A DNA stretch of 64,000 nucleotides from Gammaproteobacteria bacterium (GTDB taxonomy: Bacteria; Pseudomonadota; Gammaproteobacteria; Competibacterales; Competibacteraceae), in NCBI GenBank assembly GCA_024235135.1, contig JACKMZ010000008.1, positions 62,001-126,000 on the forward strand, written 5' to 3'. Of this stretch, positions 35,703 through 45,036 are shown in pieces. Made by a program: the position numbers and the translations under genes. The notes under the pieces are model-generated. The model was not told where the DNA came from and made no database searches. It saw only the letters and a list, made by a program, of their open reading frames with translations. How positions within the stretch are numbered: the stretch's first letter is position 1; the number at the start of each line of letters is the position of its first letter.

Positions 35703-36377
35703 TTATAGGGGCAGCAATTCGGCAAAATCGTGAACGGCGGGGAACGTGTCGGGGCTATGGGGCGTTTGAGTGGAATCGGGTTGCAGGACTTGCAACAGAT
35801 AAGCGATGCCGAACTGTTGGGCGGTGCGCAGGATGGCTAGATTGTCGTCGATCAACAGCGTCCTGTCGGGATCGAAAGGCTGCCGAGTTCGCAAACGCGG
35901 CCAGAACTCCGGGTGTTCCTTGGGCAATCCCAGATCATGGGCGCATATCAGTGCGTCGAAATGGCCCTGGAGGCGGGTTTTTTCCATTTTCAGACTCAAA
36001 CTGTGGGCGTGGGCGTTGGTCACCAAAAGGAGGCGTTTGCCGGCTTTGCGCAGGGCGTCCAGCAGGGCGAGGGCGTTGGGACGCACGGCGATCAGATGCT
36101 GGACCTCCCGCTTCAGGGCCGCCACATCCATATTGAGCTGACCAGCCCAGTAATCGATGCAATACCAGGCCAACGTGCCTTCCACGCGCCGATAGCGCGC
36201 CAGTAATTCCGTGCGGGCCTGATCCACGGACAGACCCTGCTTTTCACCATAACGGCGGGGCATGTACTCCAACCAAAAATGATTATCGAAGCGTAGATCC
36301 AGTACGGTGCCGTCCATATCCAGAAGTACGGTGTCGATGCGTCGCCAGGGGATTGCGTGGGAAACATCCTGCCTCAT
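35703..36377 (-). CDS. yrfG: HAD-family GMP/IMP nucleotidase, YrfG-like
   Basis: The 224-residue protein from the ATG at 36375-36377 has HAD motif I (VLLDMDGTVLDLRFDN), motif II in LLLVTNAHAHSLSLKME, the lysine in LGLPKEHPEFW and motif IV in RTLLIDDNLAILRTAQQ. FWLEYMPRRYGEKQGLS is typical of YrfG, a purine nucleoside monophosphatase. A TTG two codons earlier is possible. It diverges from nudE, the usual gammaproteobacterial neighbour. Confidence 0.88.
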   Translation of the reverse strand: MRQDVSHAIPWRRIDTVLLDMDGTVLDLRFDNHFWLEYMPRRYGEKQGLSVDQARTELLARYRRVEGTLAWYCIDYWAGQLNMDVAALKREVQHLIAVRPNALALLDALRKAGKRLLLVTNAHAHSLSLKMEKTRLQGHFDALICAHDLGLPKEHPEFWPRLRTRQPFDPDRTLLIDDNLAILRTAQQFGIAYLLQVLQPDSTQTPHSPDTFPAVHDFAELLPL

Positions 36378-36481
36378 GGTCAATACTCTTTGAGTAGGTC
36401 AGGGATCGGCCGCCAGGAGACCGGCAATGTCCCTGAATCATGTACAATGGCCCCCGATCTGACTTCGAACCGTGGATAACC

Positions 36482-37036
36482 ATGCCCGACGTTCCGGAAA
36501 TATTGCATACCGAAACCGTTGCCCGTAGCCGTTTGTTTCAGGTGGAGCGCGTCAACCTGCGCTTTACCAACGGCGTGGAGGTGGAATACGAACGGGTGCC
36601 GGGTTCAAGGGTCGGTTCCGTGCTGGTCGTGCCGGTTCTCGACGATAACACCTTGCTGCTGGTTCGGGAATATGCAGCGGGTACTCACCGGTACGAACTG
36701 GGCTTTCCCAAAGGCGTGGTCGAAAGCGGCGAAGATGTGCTGGACGCGGCCAATCGCGAGATCATGGAAGAAGTCGGATACGGCGCACGCAACCTGCTTC
36801 GCTTGGACGTCATGACCATCGCGCCGGGCTATTTCGGGCATACCACGCATATCGTGCTGGCCCAAGATTTATACGAAAAGCGTTTGCCGGGCGACGAGCC
36901 GGAAGCCATCGAAGTCGTGCCCTGGTCTTTGCACGATTGGGCCGGCTTATTGGCCCGTGACGATTTCACCGAGGCCCGTTCCATCGCCTCGTTGTTTCTG
37001 GCGCGCGAGACGCTGGTCGGGTCCGTTTCACGCTGA
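36482..37036 (+). CDS. nudE: ADP compounds hydrolase NudE (Nudix)
   Basis: The 184-residue protein has a complete Nudix box, GVVESGEDVLDAANREIMEE plus VG, after ELGFPK. It hydrolyses ADP-ribose, AppppA-type and NADH substrates in characterised relatives. The ATG at 36482 is chosen over an upstream start because MPDVPEILHTETVARSRLF aligns with the family N-terminus. The stop shares one base with the cysQ start. TACAAT at about 36443 may be a -10 box. Confidence 0.93.
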   Translation: MPDVPEILHTETVARSRLFQVERVNLRFTNGVEVEYERVPGSRVGSVLVVPVLDDNTLLLVREYAAGTHRYELGFPKGVVESGEDVLDAANREIMEEVGYGARNLLRLDVMTIAPGYFGHTTHIVLAQDLYEKRLPGDEPEAIEVVPWSLHDWAGLLARDDFTEARSIASLFLARETLVGSVSR

Positions 37037-37881
37037 TGGATCTCGATCCCGTCGAATTGGTGGAGCCGGTAAGGCAGATTGCCCAAGCGGCCAGTTCCGC
37101 CATTCTGAAAATTTTCTACGAAGGATTTACTATCACGGAGAAGGCCGATTGCAGCCCTGTGACGGAGGCCGACATCGCGGCTCAGGACTGCATTGTCCAG
37201 GGACTGTCGGAATTGACCCCCAGTGTGCCGGTGTTGTCCGAAGAGACCGAACCGGTGCCCTTCGCCGAGCGACAACACTGGCCTTGGCTGTGGTTAATCG
37301 ATCCGCTTGACGGCACGCGCGAGTTCATCCGCCACAATGACGAATTTTGCGTCAATATCGCCTTGATCAATGGCCACGAAGCCGTGTTCGGACTGATCTA
37401 CCTGCCCGTGAGCGGCGTGTGCTATTTCGCCTATCGCCACGGGGGCGCTTTCAAACAGATGCCGGATCAATTGCCCAGCGCCATCCGCAGCCGGCGAGTC
37501 GACCAACGTTGCATCAAAGTAGCCGGTAGTCGCGCGGCCTATTCCGGCGGGCGTTTGCAGACCTATCTCAATTATCTGGGTGAACACCATTATCTGAGCG
37601 TGGGGAGCGCGCTCAAGTCCTGTCTGGTGGCCGAAGGTGAAGTGGACCTGTACCCCCGTTTCGGGCCGACTTGCGAATGGGATACGGCAGCCGCGCAAAT
37701 CATCGTTGAAGAAGCCGGCGGTCGCCTGACCGATATGGCCATGTGCCCGCTGCGCTACAATGCGCGTCCCACCCTGATCAACCCCGACTTTTTCGTTTTC
37801 GGCGACCCCAGCCAGAATTGGTCGCGATATCTGCGCACCGATCCTTCACCCCCTACACCCCATGCTCTACGAACGCTATAA
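37036..37881 (+). CDS. cysQ: 3'(2'),5'-bisphosphate nucleotidase CysQ
   Basis: The 281-residue inositol-monophosphatase-fold enzyme has VTEADIAAQDCI, LSEETEPVPF, LIDPLDGTREFI (metal site) and CEWDTAAAQIIVEEAGG. It removes the 3'-phosphate from PAP made in sulfate activation and other sulfotransfer reactions. The yrfG, nudE, cysQ arrangement is conserved in Gammaproteobacteria. The C-terminal 20 residues overlap the zapE start. Confidence 0.94.
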   Translation: MDLDPVELVEPVRQIAQAASSAILKIFYEGFTITEKADCSPVTEADIAAQDCIVQGLSELTPSVPVLSEETEPVPFAERQHWPWLWLIDPLDGTREFIRHNDEFCVNIALINGHEAVFGLIYLPVSGVCYFAYRHGGAFKQMPDQLPSAIRSRRVDQRCIKVAGSRAAYSGGRLQTYLNYLGEHHYLSVGSALKSCLVAEGEVDLYPRFGPTCEWDTAAAQIIVEEAGGRLTDMAMCPLRYNARPTLINPDFFVFGDPSQNWSRYLRTDPSPPTPHALRTL

Positions 37882-38971
37882 AAGCGACCTCCAACGCCCC
37901 GGATTCCGACACGATCTTGCCCAGGAGGCGGCCATCCGGGAACTCCAGCGAATTCACGAGGAACTGCTGACCCGACAGGAGACACCCCCGCCGCGTAAAA
38001 AATCCGGCCTGTTGGCCCGCCTGCGAGGGCCGGTCGAAATCTCCCCGGCGCCGCCGGTACGTGGCTTGTATCTTTGGGGTGGCGTCGGGCGGGGCAAGAC
38101 CTATCTGGTCGACACCTTCTTCGAGGTCCTGACTGAAGAGCGCAAAAAGCGTCTGCATTTCCACCGCTTCATGTATCAAGTGCACGCGATATTGCGGGAA
38201 CTCAAGGAGCAGCAAAATCCGCTGCGTAGCGTCGCCCGGCAATTCGCCGAGCAGGCCCGGATCTTCTGTCTGGATGAATTTTTCGTTTCCGACATCACCG
38301 ACGCCATGCTGCTGGCTGGATTGCTGGAGGCGTTGTTCGCTCAGGGCGTGACCTTGGTGACCACCTCCAACATCCCGCCCGACGAACTTTACAAGGACGG
38401 CCTGCAGCGAGCGCGCTTTCTGCCGGCCATCGAATTGCTCAAGCGGCATTTGGTGGTTATGCATATGGACGGTGGTCAGGATTACCGGCTACTGTATCTT
38501 GAGAAAGCCGAAATCTACCATTATCCCGGGGATGAGAAGGCCGATCGTCTGCTGTACGATACCTTCCTGCACGTCAGCCCTGAGATCGGAAAGGCGGGGG
38601 AAGTCTTGGAAATCGAAGGCCGCCCTATTCATACCCGGCGGATGGCCGATGGCGTGGTCTGGTTTGATTTCACGGACATCTGTGACGGACCCCGCAGCCA
38701 GACCGACTATTTGGAAATCGCCCGCTGTTTTCATACCGTGCTGATTTCCGCCGTGCCGGTTATGGATTGGCAGATGGAAAACCAAGCCCGGCGCTTCGTC
38801 AATCTGGTCGATGTGTTCTATGACCACGGCGTCAAGCTGGTGTTATCCGCCGCCGCCGCACCGGACGCGCTGTATCGCGGCGAGCGGCTCAAGTTCGAAT
38901 ATCAACGCACCCTCAGCCGACTGCGGGAAATGCAGTCCCACGATTATCTGGCGCGGGAACATCTGCCTTGA
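37862..38971 (+). CDS. zapE: Cell division ATPase ZapE (AFG1-like)
   Basis: The 369-residue AAA ATPase has Walker A GGVGRGKTYLVDTFFE, a Walker B-type CLDEFFVSDITDAML, and RFMYQVHAILRELK, DGVVWFDFTDICDGPRSQTD and RRFVNLVDVFYDHGVKL, all ZapE/AFG1 features. ZapE associates with the FtsZ ring in enterobacteria. It overlaps the end of cysQ by 20 bases. The next gene begins about 85 bases later. Confidence 0.94.
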   Translation: MLYERYKSDLQRPGFRHDLAQEAAIRELQRIHEELLTRQETPPPRKKSGLLARLRGPVEISPAPPVRGLYLWGGVGRGKTYLVDTFFEVLTEERKKRLHFHRFMYQVHAILRELKEQQNPLRSVARQFAEQARIFCLDEFFVSDITDAMLLAGLLEALFAQGVTLVTTSNIPPDELYKDGLQRARFLPAIELLKRHLVVMHMDGGQDYRLLYLEKAEIYHYPGDEKADRLLYDTFLHVSPEIGKAGEVLEIEGRPIHTRRMADGVVWFDFTDICDGPRSQTDYLEIARCFHTVLISAVPVMDWQMENQARRFVNLVDVFYDHGVKLVLSAAAAPDALYRGERLKFEYQRTLSRLREMQSHDYLAREHLP

Positions 38972-39055
38972 CCCGCCTGGCGAGCGGCGGATGATGGTAC
39001 GATACGATCACCGATCAGCAGCCCTGTCATCACCCTGAAGTTAAAGAGGACGTTC

Positions 39056-39910
39056 ATGGCAAATTCACGCTTTAGCGGTACTGATACTTATGTCGCTACC
39101 GACGATTTAATGATGGCCGTCAACGCCGCCATCACTCTGGGGCGCCCCCTGCTGGTCAAGGGCGAACCCGGCACCGGCAAGACCATGCTTGCCGAGGAAG
39201 TGGCCAGGTCCCTGGGTCGACCCTTGATCCAATGGCATATCAAATCCACGACCAAGGCCCGGCAGGGATTGTACGAGTACGACGCCGTGTCCCGCTTGCG
39301 CGATTCCCAATTGGGCGATGACCGAGTGCACGATATCGGCAACTACATTATCAAGGGAAAGTTGTGGGAAGCTTTCGCTGCCGATCAGCAACCGGTCTTG
39401 CTGATCGATGAAATCGACAAGGCCGACATCGAGTTCCCTAACGATCTGTTGCAGGAACTCGATCGCATGGAGTTCTACGTCTATGAAACCCAGGAACTTG
39501 TGAAGGCTAGTCAGCGGCCGATCATCATCATCACCAGCAATAATGAGAAGGAATTGCCTGACGCTTTCCTGCGCCGGTGTTTCTTCCACTATATTCGTTT
39601 CCCGGACAAGGAAACGATGGAAAACATTGTGAAGGTGCATTTCCCCGACTTGAAGAAACGCCTGCTCAATGACGCATTGGAGTCCTTCTTCGAGATTCGT
39701 GAGGTGCCCGGACTGAAGAAGCGGCCGTCTACTTCGGAACTGTTGGACTGGATCAAGTTGCTGGTGGCCGAGGATATCCCCCCTGAGGCTTTGCGCGGTG
39801 ACGATCAGCGCAAAATCGTCCCCCCGCTGCACGGGGCGTTGCTCAAGAACGAGCAGGACGTCCATCTGTTCGAACGGCTGCTCTTCATGAGCCGCCGCAA
39901 ACGGGTCTGA
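39056..39910 (+). CDS. MoxR-type AAA ATPase
   Basis: The 284-residue protein has Walker A LVKGEPGTGKTMLAEE, Walker B PVLLIDEIDKADIEF and sensor region IIITSNNEKELPDAFLRRC. AAAGAGGA precedes its ATG. MoxR ATPases are chaperone-like and act with VWA partners to insert cofactors or mature enzyme complexes. The partner here is the VWA gene 41 bases downstream. CoxD and NorQ/CbbQ are relatives; no carboxysome, CO dehydrogenase or NO reductase gene is next to this pair, so the client is unknown. Confidence 0.93.
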   Translation: MANSRFSGTDTYVATDDLMMAVNAAITLGRPLLVKGEPGTGKTMLAEEVARSLGRPLIQWHIKSTTKARQGLYEYDAVSRLRDSQLGDDRVHDIGNYIIKGKLWEAFAADQQPVLLIDEIDKADIEFPNDLLQELDRMEFYVYETQELVKASQRPIIIITSNNEKELPDAFLRRCFFHYIRFPDKETMENIVKVHFPDLKKRLLNDALESFFEIREVPGLKKRPSTSELLDWIKLLVAEDIPPEALRGDDQRKIVPPLHGALLKNEQDVHLFERLLFMSRRKRV

Positions 39911-39951
39911 TTCTTTAATCTTTCCGAAAACAGCGCCGCTCGGGGTGGAAC

Positions 39952-41139
39952 ATGCTGATCGATTTCTTCAATAAGCTGCGAGAGGCTAAGATCCCGGTCT
40001 CCGTGACCGAGTTCTTGAGCTTGCTGAATGCGATGGACAAGCATGTCGCGAGTAACAGCGTGGACGATTTTTACTATCTGTCCCGCGCCGCCTTGGTCAA
40101 GGACGAGCGGCATTACGACCGTTTCGACAAGGTGTTCGGCGCCTATTTCAAGGGCATGGAGGAACTGTTCAACGAGGTCATCGGCGAAATCCCCGAGGAC
40201 TGGCTGCGTAAGCAGATGGAGTTGATGCTGACCGAGGAGGAAAAGCGCCAGATCGAGTCCATGGGCGGCTGGGAGGAACTCATGGAGACCTTGCGCAAGC
40301 GGCTGGAGGAGCAGAAGGAGCGGCATCAGGGGGGCAACAAGTGGATCGGCACGGGCGGCACTTCGCCGTTCGGAGCTTATGGTTACAATCCCGAAGGTAT
40401 CCGTATCGGGCAGGACCGATCACGCAACCGGCGGGCGGTAAAAGTCTGGGACCAGCGGGATTTCCGTAATCTGGACGATACCGTGGAGTTGGGCACCCGC
40501 AACATCAAGGTGGCGCTGCGCCGTCTGCGCAAATTCGCCCGGCAGGGGGCGGCCGAAGAATTGGATATGGACGACACGATTTATTCGACCGCGCGCAATG
40601 CCGGCTATCTGGACCTGAAACTGGTGCCGGAACGGCACAATGCGGTGAAAGTCCTGTTATTCCTCGATGTGGGCGGCTCCATGGACGACCACGTCAAAAT
40701 CTGCGAGGAACTGTTCTCGGCGGTCAAGACCGAGTTCAAGCACCTGGAATATTTCTACTTTCACAATTTCGTTTATGAGGGCGTGTGGAAAGACAATTAT
40801 CGCCGTCATACCGAGCGTTATCTTACTTTGGATGTGATACACACCTTCCCCAGCGATTACAAACTGGTTTTCGTCGGTGACGCGACCATGAGTCCGTACG
40901 AAATCACCTATCCGGGCGGGAGTGTCGAGCACTACAACGAGGAGGCGGGTTCAGTGTGGATCGGCCGCTTGCTAGAGGCCTATCCCTATTCCATCTGGCT
41001 CAATCCGCAACCGGAAGCCCACTGGGACTACATGCCATCCATCCAGATAACAAAGGAATTGATGAAGGAGCGTATGTTTCCCCTGACCCTGGAAGGGTTG
41101 GATCAGGGTATACGCGCCTTGCAGCATCAAAAAGCTTGA
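39952..41139 (+). CDS. VWA-containing CoxE-like protein, MoxR partner
   Basis: The 395-residue protein begins MLIDFFNKLREAKIPVSVTE, as in CoxE-type proteins. A charged helical part (LTEEEKRQIESMGGWEELM) precedes a VWA domain with LLFLDVGGSMDDHVKICEEL, a MIDAS-like motif in which the middle serine is glycine. FYFHNFVYEGVWKDNYRR, KLVFVGDATMSPYEI and PYSIWLNPQPEAHWDYMPSI follow. With the upstream MoxR ATPase it forms a chaperone pair. It converges with the HNH gene, 12 bases away. Confidence 0.9.
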   Translation: MLIDFFNKLREAKIPVSVTEFLSLLNAMDKHVASNSVDDFYYLSRAALVKDERHYDRFDKVFGAYFKGMEELFNEVIGEIPEDWLRKQMELMLTEEEKRQIESMGGWEELMETLRKRLEEQKERHQGGNKWIGTGGTSPFGAYGYNPEGIRIGQDRSRNRRAVKVWDQRDFRNLDDTVELGTRNIKVALRRLRKFARQGAAEELDMDDTIYSTARNAGYLDLKLVPERHNAVKVLLFLDVGGSMDDHVKICEELFSAVKTEFKHLEYFYFHNFVYEGVWKDNYRRHTERYLTLDVIHTFPSDYKLVFVGDATMSPYEITYPGGSVEHYNEEAGSVWIGRLLEAYPYSIWLNPQPEAHWDYMPSIQITKELMKERMFPLTLEGLDQGIRALQHQKA

Positions 41140-41151
41140 GGCGCGAGAGCT

Positions 41152-41751
41152 TTAGGCCCGTTTGGCCAGACGCTGGTGCAGTGGGCTGGAACGCGGAAAA
41201 TGGGCGCGCAGAAAATCCATCTGATCGGCCAGGATACGGCGCCCCTGGAGATAGATGTATTCGGCGTGATTGGGGATGAACGGTATGGCCAGCAACTGCA
41301 TCCCCGCTTGCTCGGGCGTGCGTCCGCCCTTGAAATGATTGCAGCGTTTGCAAGCCGTGACCACGTTTTTCCAATGATCCTTTCCGCCCTGCACCATCGG
41401 TCTGACATGATCCCGCGAAAGATCGTGCACGCCGAAGGTGCCGCCGCAATACAGGCACATGTTGAAATCGCGTCGGAACAAGGCCATGTTGGACAACGGC
41501 GGGACATAATCCACGCGCGACTTGATGTGGGCGTAAGCGCCGCCCTGCGTGGCGATGATGGAATTGACCTCGATTTCGCTGCGACGGCCCGTGACGGCAT
41601 TGATGCCACCGCGGACCCGATAAAGCAGACTGCCGCAGGCATAGGCCACCTGATCAAGGTGATAGAGCCTGACGGCTTCCTGATAATCGATCCACTCCAA
41701 CGGCATCCCTGAGATGTCGGTTCGCAGTACCTGCTGTTCCAAGCCATGCAT
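41152..41751 (-). CDS. HNH endonuclease domain protein
   Basis: The protein has 199 residues from the ATG at 41749-41751, which is preceded by AGGAGA at a good distance; this favours it over a TTG eight codons upstream. The HNH/zinc core is CLYCGGTFGVHDLSRDHVRP, then GGKDHWKNVVTACKRCNHFK, with two CxxC knuckles and the DH and N residues. The N-terminal half starts MHGLEQQVLRTDISGMPLEW and is conserved in chromosomal HNH proteins of many proteobacteria. There is no restriction or phage context, so a housekeeping nucleic-acid role is more likely than defence. Confidence 0.85.
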   Translation of the reverse strand: MHGLEQQVLRTDISGMPLEWIDYQEAVRLYHLDQVAYACGSLLYRVRGGINAVTGRRSEIEVNSIIATQGGAYAHIKSRVDYVPPLSNMALFRRDFNMCLYCGGTFGVHDLSRDHVRPMVQGGKDHWKNVVTACKRCNHFKGGRTPEQAGMQLLAIPFIPNHAEYIYLQGRRILADQMDFLRAHFPRSSPLHQRLAKRA

Positions 41752-42061
41752 ACTGAGTCGTCTCCTCTTGGCCAATCGATACGATACACGATATTTTGTC
41801 GCATCCGTGTGAATACCAGATTAAAAGACGTTCAAAAAACGGCAATGTTCCATAAGCCGTTGAATTTTCGGTTACCCTGCAAAATCTGCTCACATCCTTT
41901 GTGCGACGCCGCAAGTATGGGTTATTATTAATTTTTTGCGGGACGCATACCCCCGTGTGCCCCTGCATCAAAACAATAAGTAACTGTTTCCCAAAATTGG
42001 CCTTTCTCTATTAACCCGGCTACGGGGGGTTGCCGGGCTCCGCACTTGGGGAGAACGATAC
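41752..42061 (+). promoter_or_regulatory. Intergenic region upstream of pntAA with candidate promoter
   Basis: This 310-base AT-rich region separates the leftward HNH gene from the pnt operon. TTGTGC (41899-41904) and TATTAT (41923-41928), 18 bases apart, form a moderate sigma-70 promoter, leaving a leader of about 130 bases. A weak CCGG-rich stem lies near 42016-42042 in that leader. GGGGAGAA before 42062 is the pntAA ribosome-binding site. No small gene was seen. Confidence 0.4.
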
Positions 42062-43195
42062 ATGCCTTTACGTTTGGCAGTCCCGAAAGAAATCTTTCCG
42101 GGCGAACGTCGGGTTGCGCTCGATCCGAGCATAGCTCAGCGTTTCAGCAACATGGGCGTCGAGGTATTGGTGGAAAAGGGCGCCGGTGAAGGCGCGCATT
42201 TCATCGATGCAACCTATGCCGACAATGCGCGTCTGGTGGACGATGCTAAGACACTGTACGCCGAAGCCGACGTCGTGTTCAAGGTACAACCGCCCACCTT
42301 GGAAGAGTTGGATCTGATGCGCGAGGGAAGCGTATTGGTGGGCTTTCTCAAGCCACATCTTCATTCCGATATGGTGCAGAAACTGTGCGATAAGAAAATC
42401 ACCAGCTTCGCAATGGAATTGGTGCCCCGTATTTCCCGTGCGCAATCCATGGATGCCTTGTCTTCGCAAGCGTCCATCGCGGGCTATAAGGTGGCGTTGA
42501 TGGCCGCGGAACTGGCCAGTTTCTTTTTTCCGATGTTGACTACGGCGGCAGGCACCATCCGCCCGGCGAAAGTCGTGGTGGTTGGCGCCGGCGTGGCTGG
42601 TTTGCAGGCGATCGCGACTTGCAAGCGTCTCGGAGCGCAAGTGGAAGCCTACGATATTCGTGCTGCCGCCAAGGAGCAGGTGGAGTCACTGGGTGCCCGC
42701 CTGATCGATACAGGCGTCAGCGCCGAGGGCGTGGGCGGGTACGCCCGTGAATTGACGGCCGAGGAGAAACAAACTCAAGCCAAGGTGCTGGCCAAGCATG
42801 TGGCGGCGGCCAGTGCGGTCATTACCACGGCTTCCCTGCCGGGCCGTGAGGCGCCCAAGATCATCACTAAGGACATGGTGGAAGCCATGAAACCGGGTGC
42901 GGTGATTGTCGATCTGGCTGCCGAGACCGGTGGTAACTGCGAAGTGACCCGGCCGGGTGAAACTTACGAGTATGAGAACGTAACCATCCATGGACCGGTG
43001 AACATTCCCAGCCTGATTCCGATACACGCCACGGAAATGTACGCCAAGAACCTGTACAACTTTCTCTCACCGATGATCAAGGAGGGACAGTTGCAGTTGG
43101 ATTGGGAGGACGAGGTGATTAAGGAAAGCGTGTTGACCTGTGATGGTGAAATCAAACACGAACCGACCGGCCGGCGATTGCGAGGTGCGTCATGA
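42062..43195 (+). CDS. pntAA: NAD(P) transhydrogenase alpha subunit part 1 (dI domain)
   Basis: The 377-residue protein is the soluble NAD(H)-binding dI domain: PKEIFPGERRVALDP at the start, RISRAQSMDALSSQASIAGY, and the Rossmann motif VVVVGAGVAGLQAIATCKRL. Together with the next two genes it makes the proton-translocating transhydrogenase that couples hydride transfer from NADH to NADP+ to proton entry. The split of alpha into two genes is common outside enterobacteria. The end overlaps pntAB by four bases. Confidence 0.95.
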   Translation: MPLRLAVPKEIFPGERRVALDPSIAQRFSNMGVEVLVEKGAGEGAHFIDATYADNARLVDDAKTLYAEADVVFKVQPPTLEELDLMREGSVLVGFLKPHLHSDMVQKLCDKKITSFAMELVPRISRAQSMDALSSQASIAGYKVALMAAELASFFFPMLTTAAGTIRPAKVVVVGAGVAGLQAIATCKRLGAQVEAYDIRAAAKEQVESLGARLIDTGVSAEGVGGYARELTAEEKQTQAKVLAKHVAAASAVITTASLPGREAPKIITKDMVEAMKPGAVIVDLAAETGGNCEVTRPGETYEYENVTIHGPVNIPSLIPIHATEMYAKNLYNFLSPMIKEGQLQLDWEDEVIKESVLTCDGEIKHEPTGRRLRGAS

Positions 43196-43479
43196 TCGAG
43201 AGTTTTGCCCTGCTTTACGTGTTTATGCTAGCCGGTTTCGTCGGCTACGAGGTCATCAGTCGGGTGCCGGTGATCCTGCACACGCCGCTGATGTCCGGTT
43301 CCAACTTCGTCCACGGCATCGTGCTGGTGGGCGCGATGGTGGCCTTGGGTCACGCCGACACCAGCCTGGAGCGCGTTATCGGCTTCGTCGGCGTGTTGCT
43401 CGGCGCCGGTAATGCCGTGGGGGGCTACGTGGTCACCGAGCGGATGTTGGAAATGTTCAAGAGCAGCAAGGGGAAATAG
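43192..43479 (+). CDS. pntAB: NAD(P) transhydrogenase alpha subunit part 2 (membrane)
   Basis: The 95-residue membrane protein has three helices (FALLYVFMLAGFVGYEVI, NFVHGIVLVGAMVAL and VIGFVGVLLGAGNAVGGYVV) with SRVPVILHTPLMSGSN between the first two. It supplies the alpha half of the proton channel (dII). It overlaps pntAA and lies three bases before pntB. Confidence 0.95.
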   Translation: MIESFALLYVFMLAGFVGYEVISRVPVILHTPLMSGSNFVHGIVLVGAMVALGHADTSLERVIGFVGVLLGAGNAVGGYVVTERMLEMFKSSKGK

Positions 43480-43482
43480 GCG

Positions 43483-44895
43483 ATGGGTGTCGTTATCGAG
43501 TTAAGCTATTTCCTGACGGCGATCCTCTTCATCCTCGGCCTCAAGCGCATGTCCCATCCCACCACGGCCCGTAGCGGCATTTGGTGGGCCGGGGGTGGCA
43601 TGGTCCTGGCCACGGTGGTCAGTTTCATGCACCCCGAGATCGCCGGCAACCAGTTGTTGATGGTCGTGGCTATCCTCATCGGCGGCGGGATAGCCTGGTA
43701 TACCGGTAAGCGGGTGGCGATGACCGACATGCCGCAGATGATCGCCATTTACAACGGCATGGGCGGCGGCGCAGCCGGTGCGATCGCGGCGGTGGAGCTG
43801 GTCAAACTGAGCAGCGCGGCGGCCGTAGTGGCGGAGGCGGCGGAACCGGCCGTTCACCATTCCACGTTCGTGGTGTTTCTGGCGGTGTTGGGCGCTATGA
43901 TCGGCACGGTTTCCTTCTCCGGTTCTTGCGTGGCCTACGCCAAGTTGCAGGGTCTGATGAAGAAGGTCATCCGCTTCCCTAACCAGCAGAAAGTGAATAT
44001 GGCCGTATTCGCCCTGATGGTATTGTTCGGGTTGCTGATCATTTTCAGCAGCCATCCGCAGATTGGCGTTATCCTGCTGTTCTTCCTGCTGGCGCTGGCT
44101 TTCGGGGCGATGATGGCCGTGCCCATCGGCGGCGCGGATATGCCCGTGGTGATTTCCCTGTTCAATGCGTTCACCGGTCTGGCCGTGGCCTTCGAGGGCT
44201 TCGTGCTGCAGAACTCGGCGCTGATCATCGCGGGAACCGTGGTCGGCGCGGCGGGCACCCTGTTGACGCAGTTGATGGCCAAGGCGATGAACCGCCCGAT
44301 CAGCAACGTGTTGTTCAGCGGTTTCGGCGATACCGGCGGCGGACCGGCCGAGGAAGTGACAGGCTCGATGAAGGCTATGGAGCCCATGGATGCGGCGGTG
44401 ATGATGTCCTATGCCAGCAAGGTGGTGATCGTACCCGGTTACGGATTGGCCGTGGCGCAGGCCCAGCACAAGATTTGGGAAATGACGGAACTGCTGGAGG
44501 AGCGCGGGGTGGAGGTGAAATTCGCCATTCATCCGGTGGCGGGGCGTATGCCCGGCCATATGAATGTGCTGTTGGCCGAAGCCGGCGTGCCTTACGACAA
44601 GATCTACGATCTCGAAGAAATCAACAGCGATTTCGCCAACACCGACGTGGCCCTGGTCATCGGCGCCAACGACGTGGTCAATCCTTCAGCCAAGTCCGAC
44701 AAGAGCAGTCCGATCTACGGCATGCCCATTCTCGACGTGGACGAAGCCAAAAACGTGTTGGTGATTAAACGCGGTCAAGGCACCGGCTTCTCGGGTATCG
44801 AGAACAAGCTGTTCTTCCTGGAAAACACCAGCATGGTCTATGGCGATGGCCAGAAGGTGGCCGCCGAGTTGATTCAGCACATCAAGACGCTGTAA
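43483..44895 (+). CDS. pntB: NAD(P) transhydrogenase beta subunit
   Basis: The 470-residue protein has about nine membrane helices, then the NADP(H)-binding dIII domain with VVIVPGYGLAVAQAQHKIWE and HPVAGRMPGHMNVLLAEAG, VALVIGANDVVNPSAK and VIKRGQGTGFSGIENKLFF. It completes the transhydrogenase, a major NADPH source when formate or acyl-CoA catabolism gives NADH. The operon ends with a terminator about 50 bases later. Confidence 0.95.
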   Translation: MGVVIELSYFLTAILFILGLKRMSHPTTARSGIWWAGGGMVLATVVSFMHPEIAGNQLLMVVAILIGGGIAWYTGKRVAMTDMPQMIAIYNGMGGGAAGAIAAVELVKLSSAAAVVAEAAEPAVHHSTFVVFLAVLGAMIGTVSFSGSCVAYAKLQGLMKKVIRFPNQQKVNMAVFALMVLFGLLIIFSSHPQIGVILLFFLLALAFGAMMAVPIGGADMPVVISLFNAFTGLAVAFEGFVLQNSALIIAGTVVGAAGTLLTQLMAKAMNRPISNVLFSGFGDTGGGPAEEVTGSMKAMEPMDAAVMMSYASKVVIVPGYGLAVAQAQHKIWEMTELLEERGVEVKFAIHPVAGRMPGHMNVLLAEAGVPYDKIYDLEEINSDFANTDVALVIGANDVVNPSAKSDKSSPIYGMPILDVDEAKNVLVIKRGQGTGFSGIENKLFFLENTSMVYGDGQKVAAELIQHIKTL

Positions 44896-44910
44896 GCCGA
44901 GATGTCCGGA

Positions 44911-44971
44911 GTGAGCATTAACGCTCACTCGGCGCTCACTCAATGAGAGGCGGCCCGCGGGCCGCCTTTTT
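44911..44971 (+). terminator. Terminator after pntB, preceded by an inverted repeat
   Basis: AGGCGGCCC (44948-44956) pairs with GGGCCGCCT (44959-44967) around two bases, followed by a five-T run, a clear intrinsic terminator. Just upstream GTGAGC (44911-44916) and GCTCAC (44923-44928) form a second, weaker stem. Confidence 0.85.
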
Positions 44972-45036
44972 CATGCCGAAGACGAGAACGACCGTTTCCG
45001 ATCGAGTCGTCCGAAGCCGTCATTATTCGGCGGGTA

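Noticed and set aside
41152..41751. HNH gene as a defence or homing nuclease
   Set aside because: No methylase, intron or phage genes are adjacent, and the N-terminal half matches a widespread chromosomal family.
43501..44559. 352-codon histidine-rich frame on the minus strand
   Set aside because: It is antisense to pntB; the histidines arise from codons complementary to its membrane helices.
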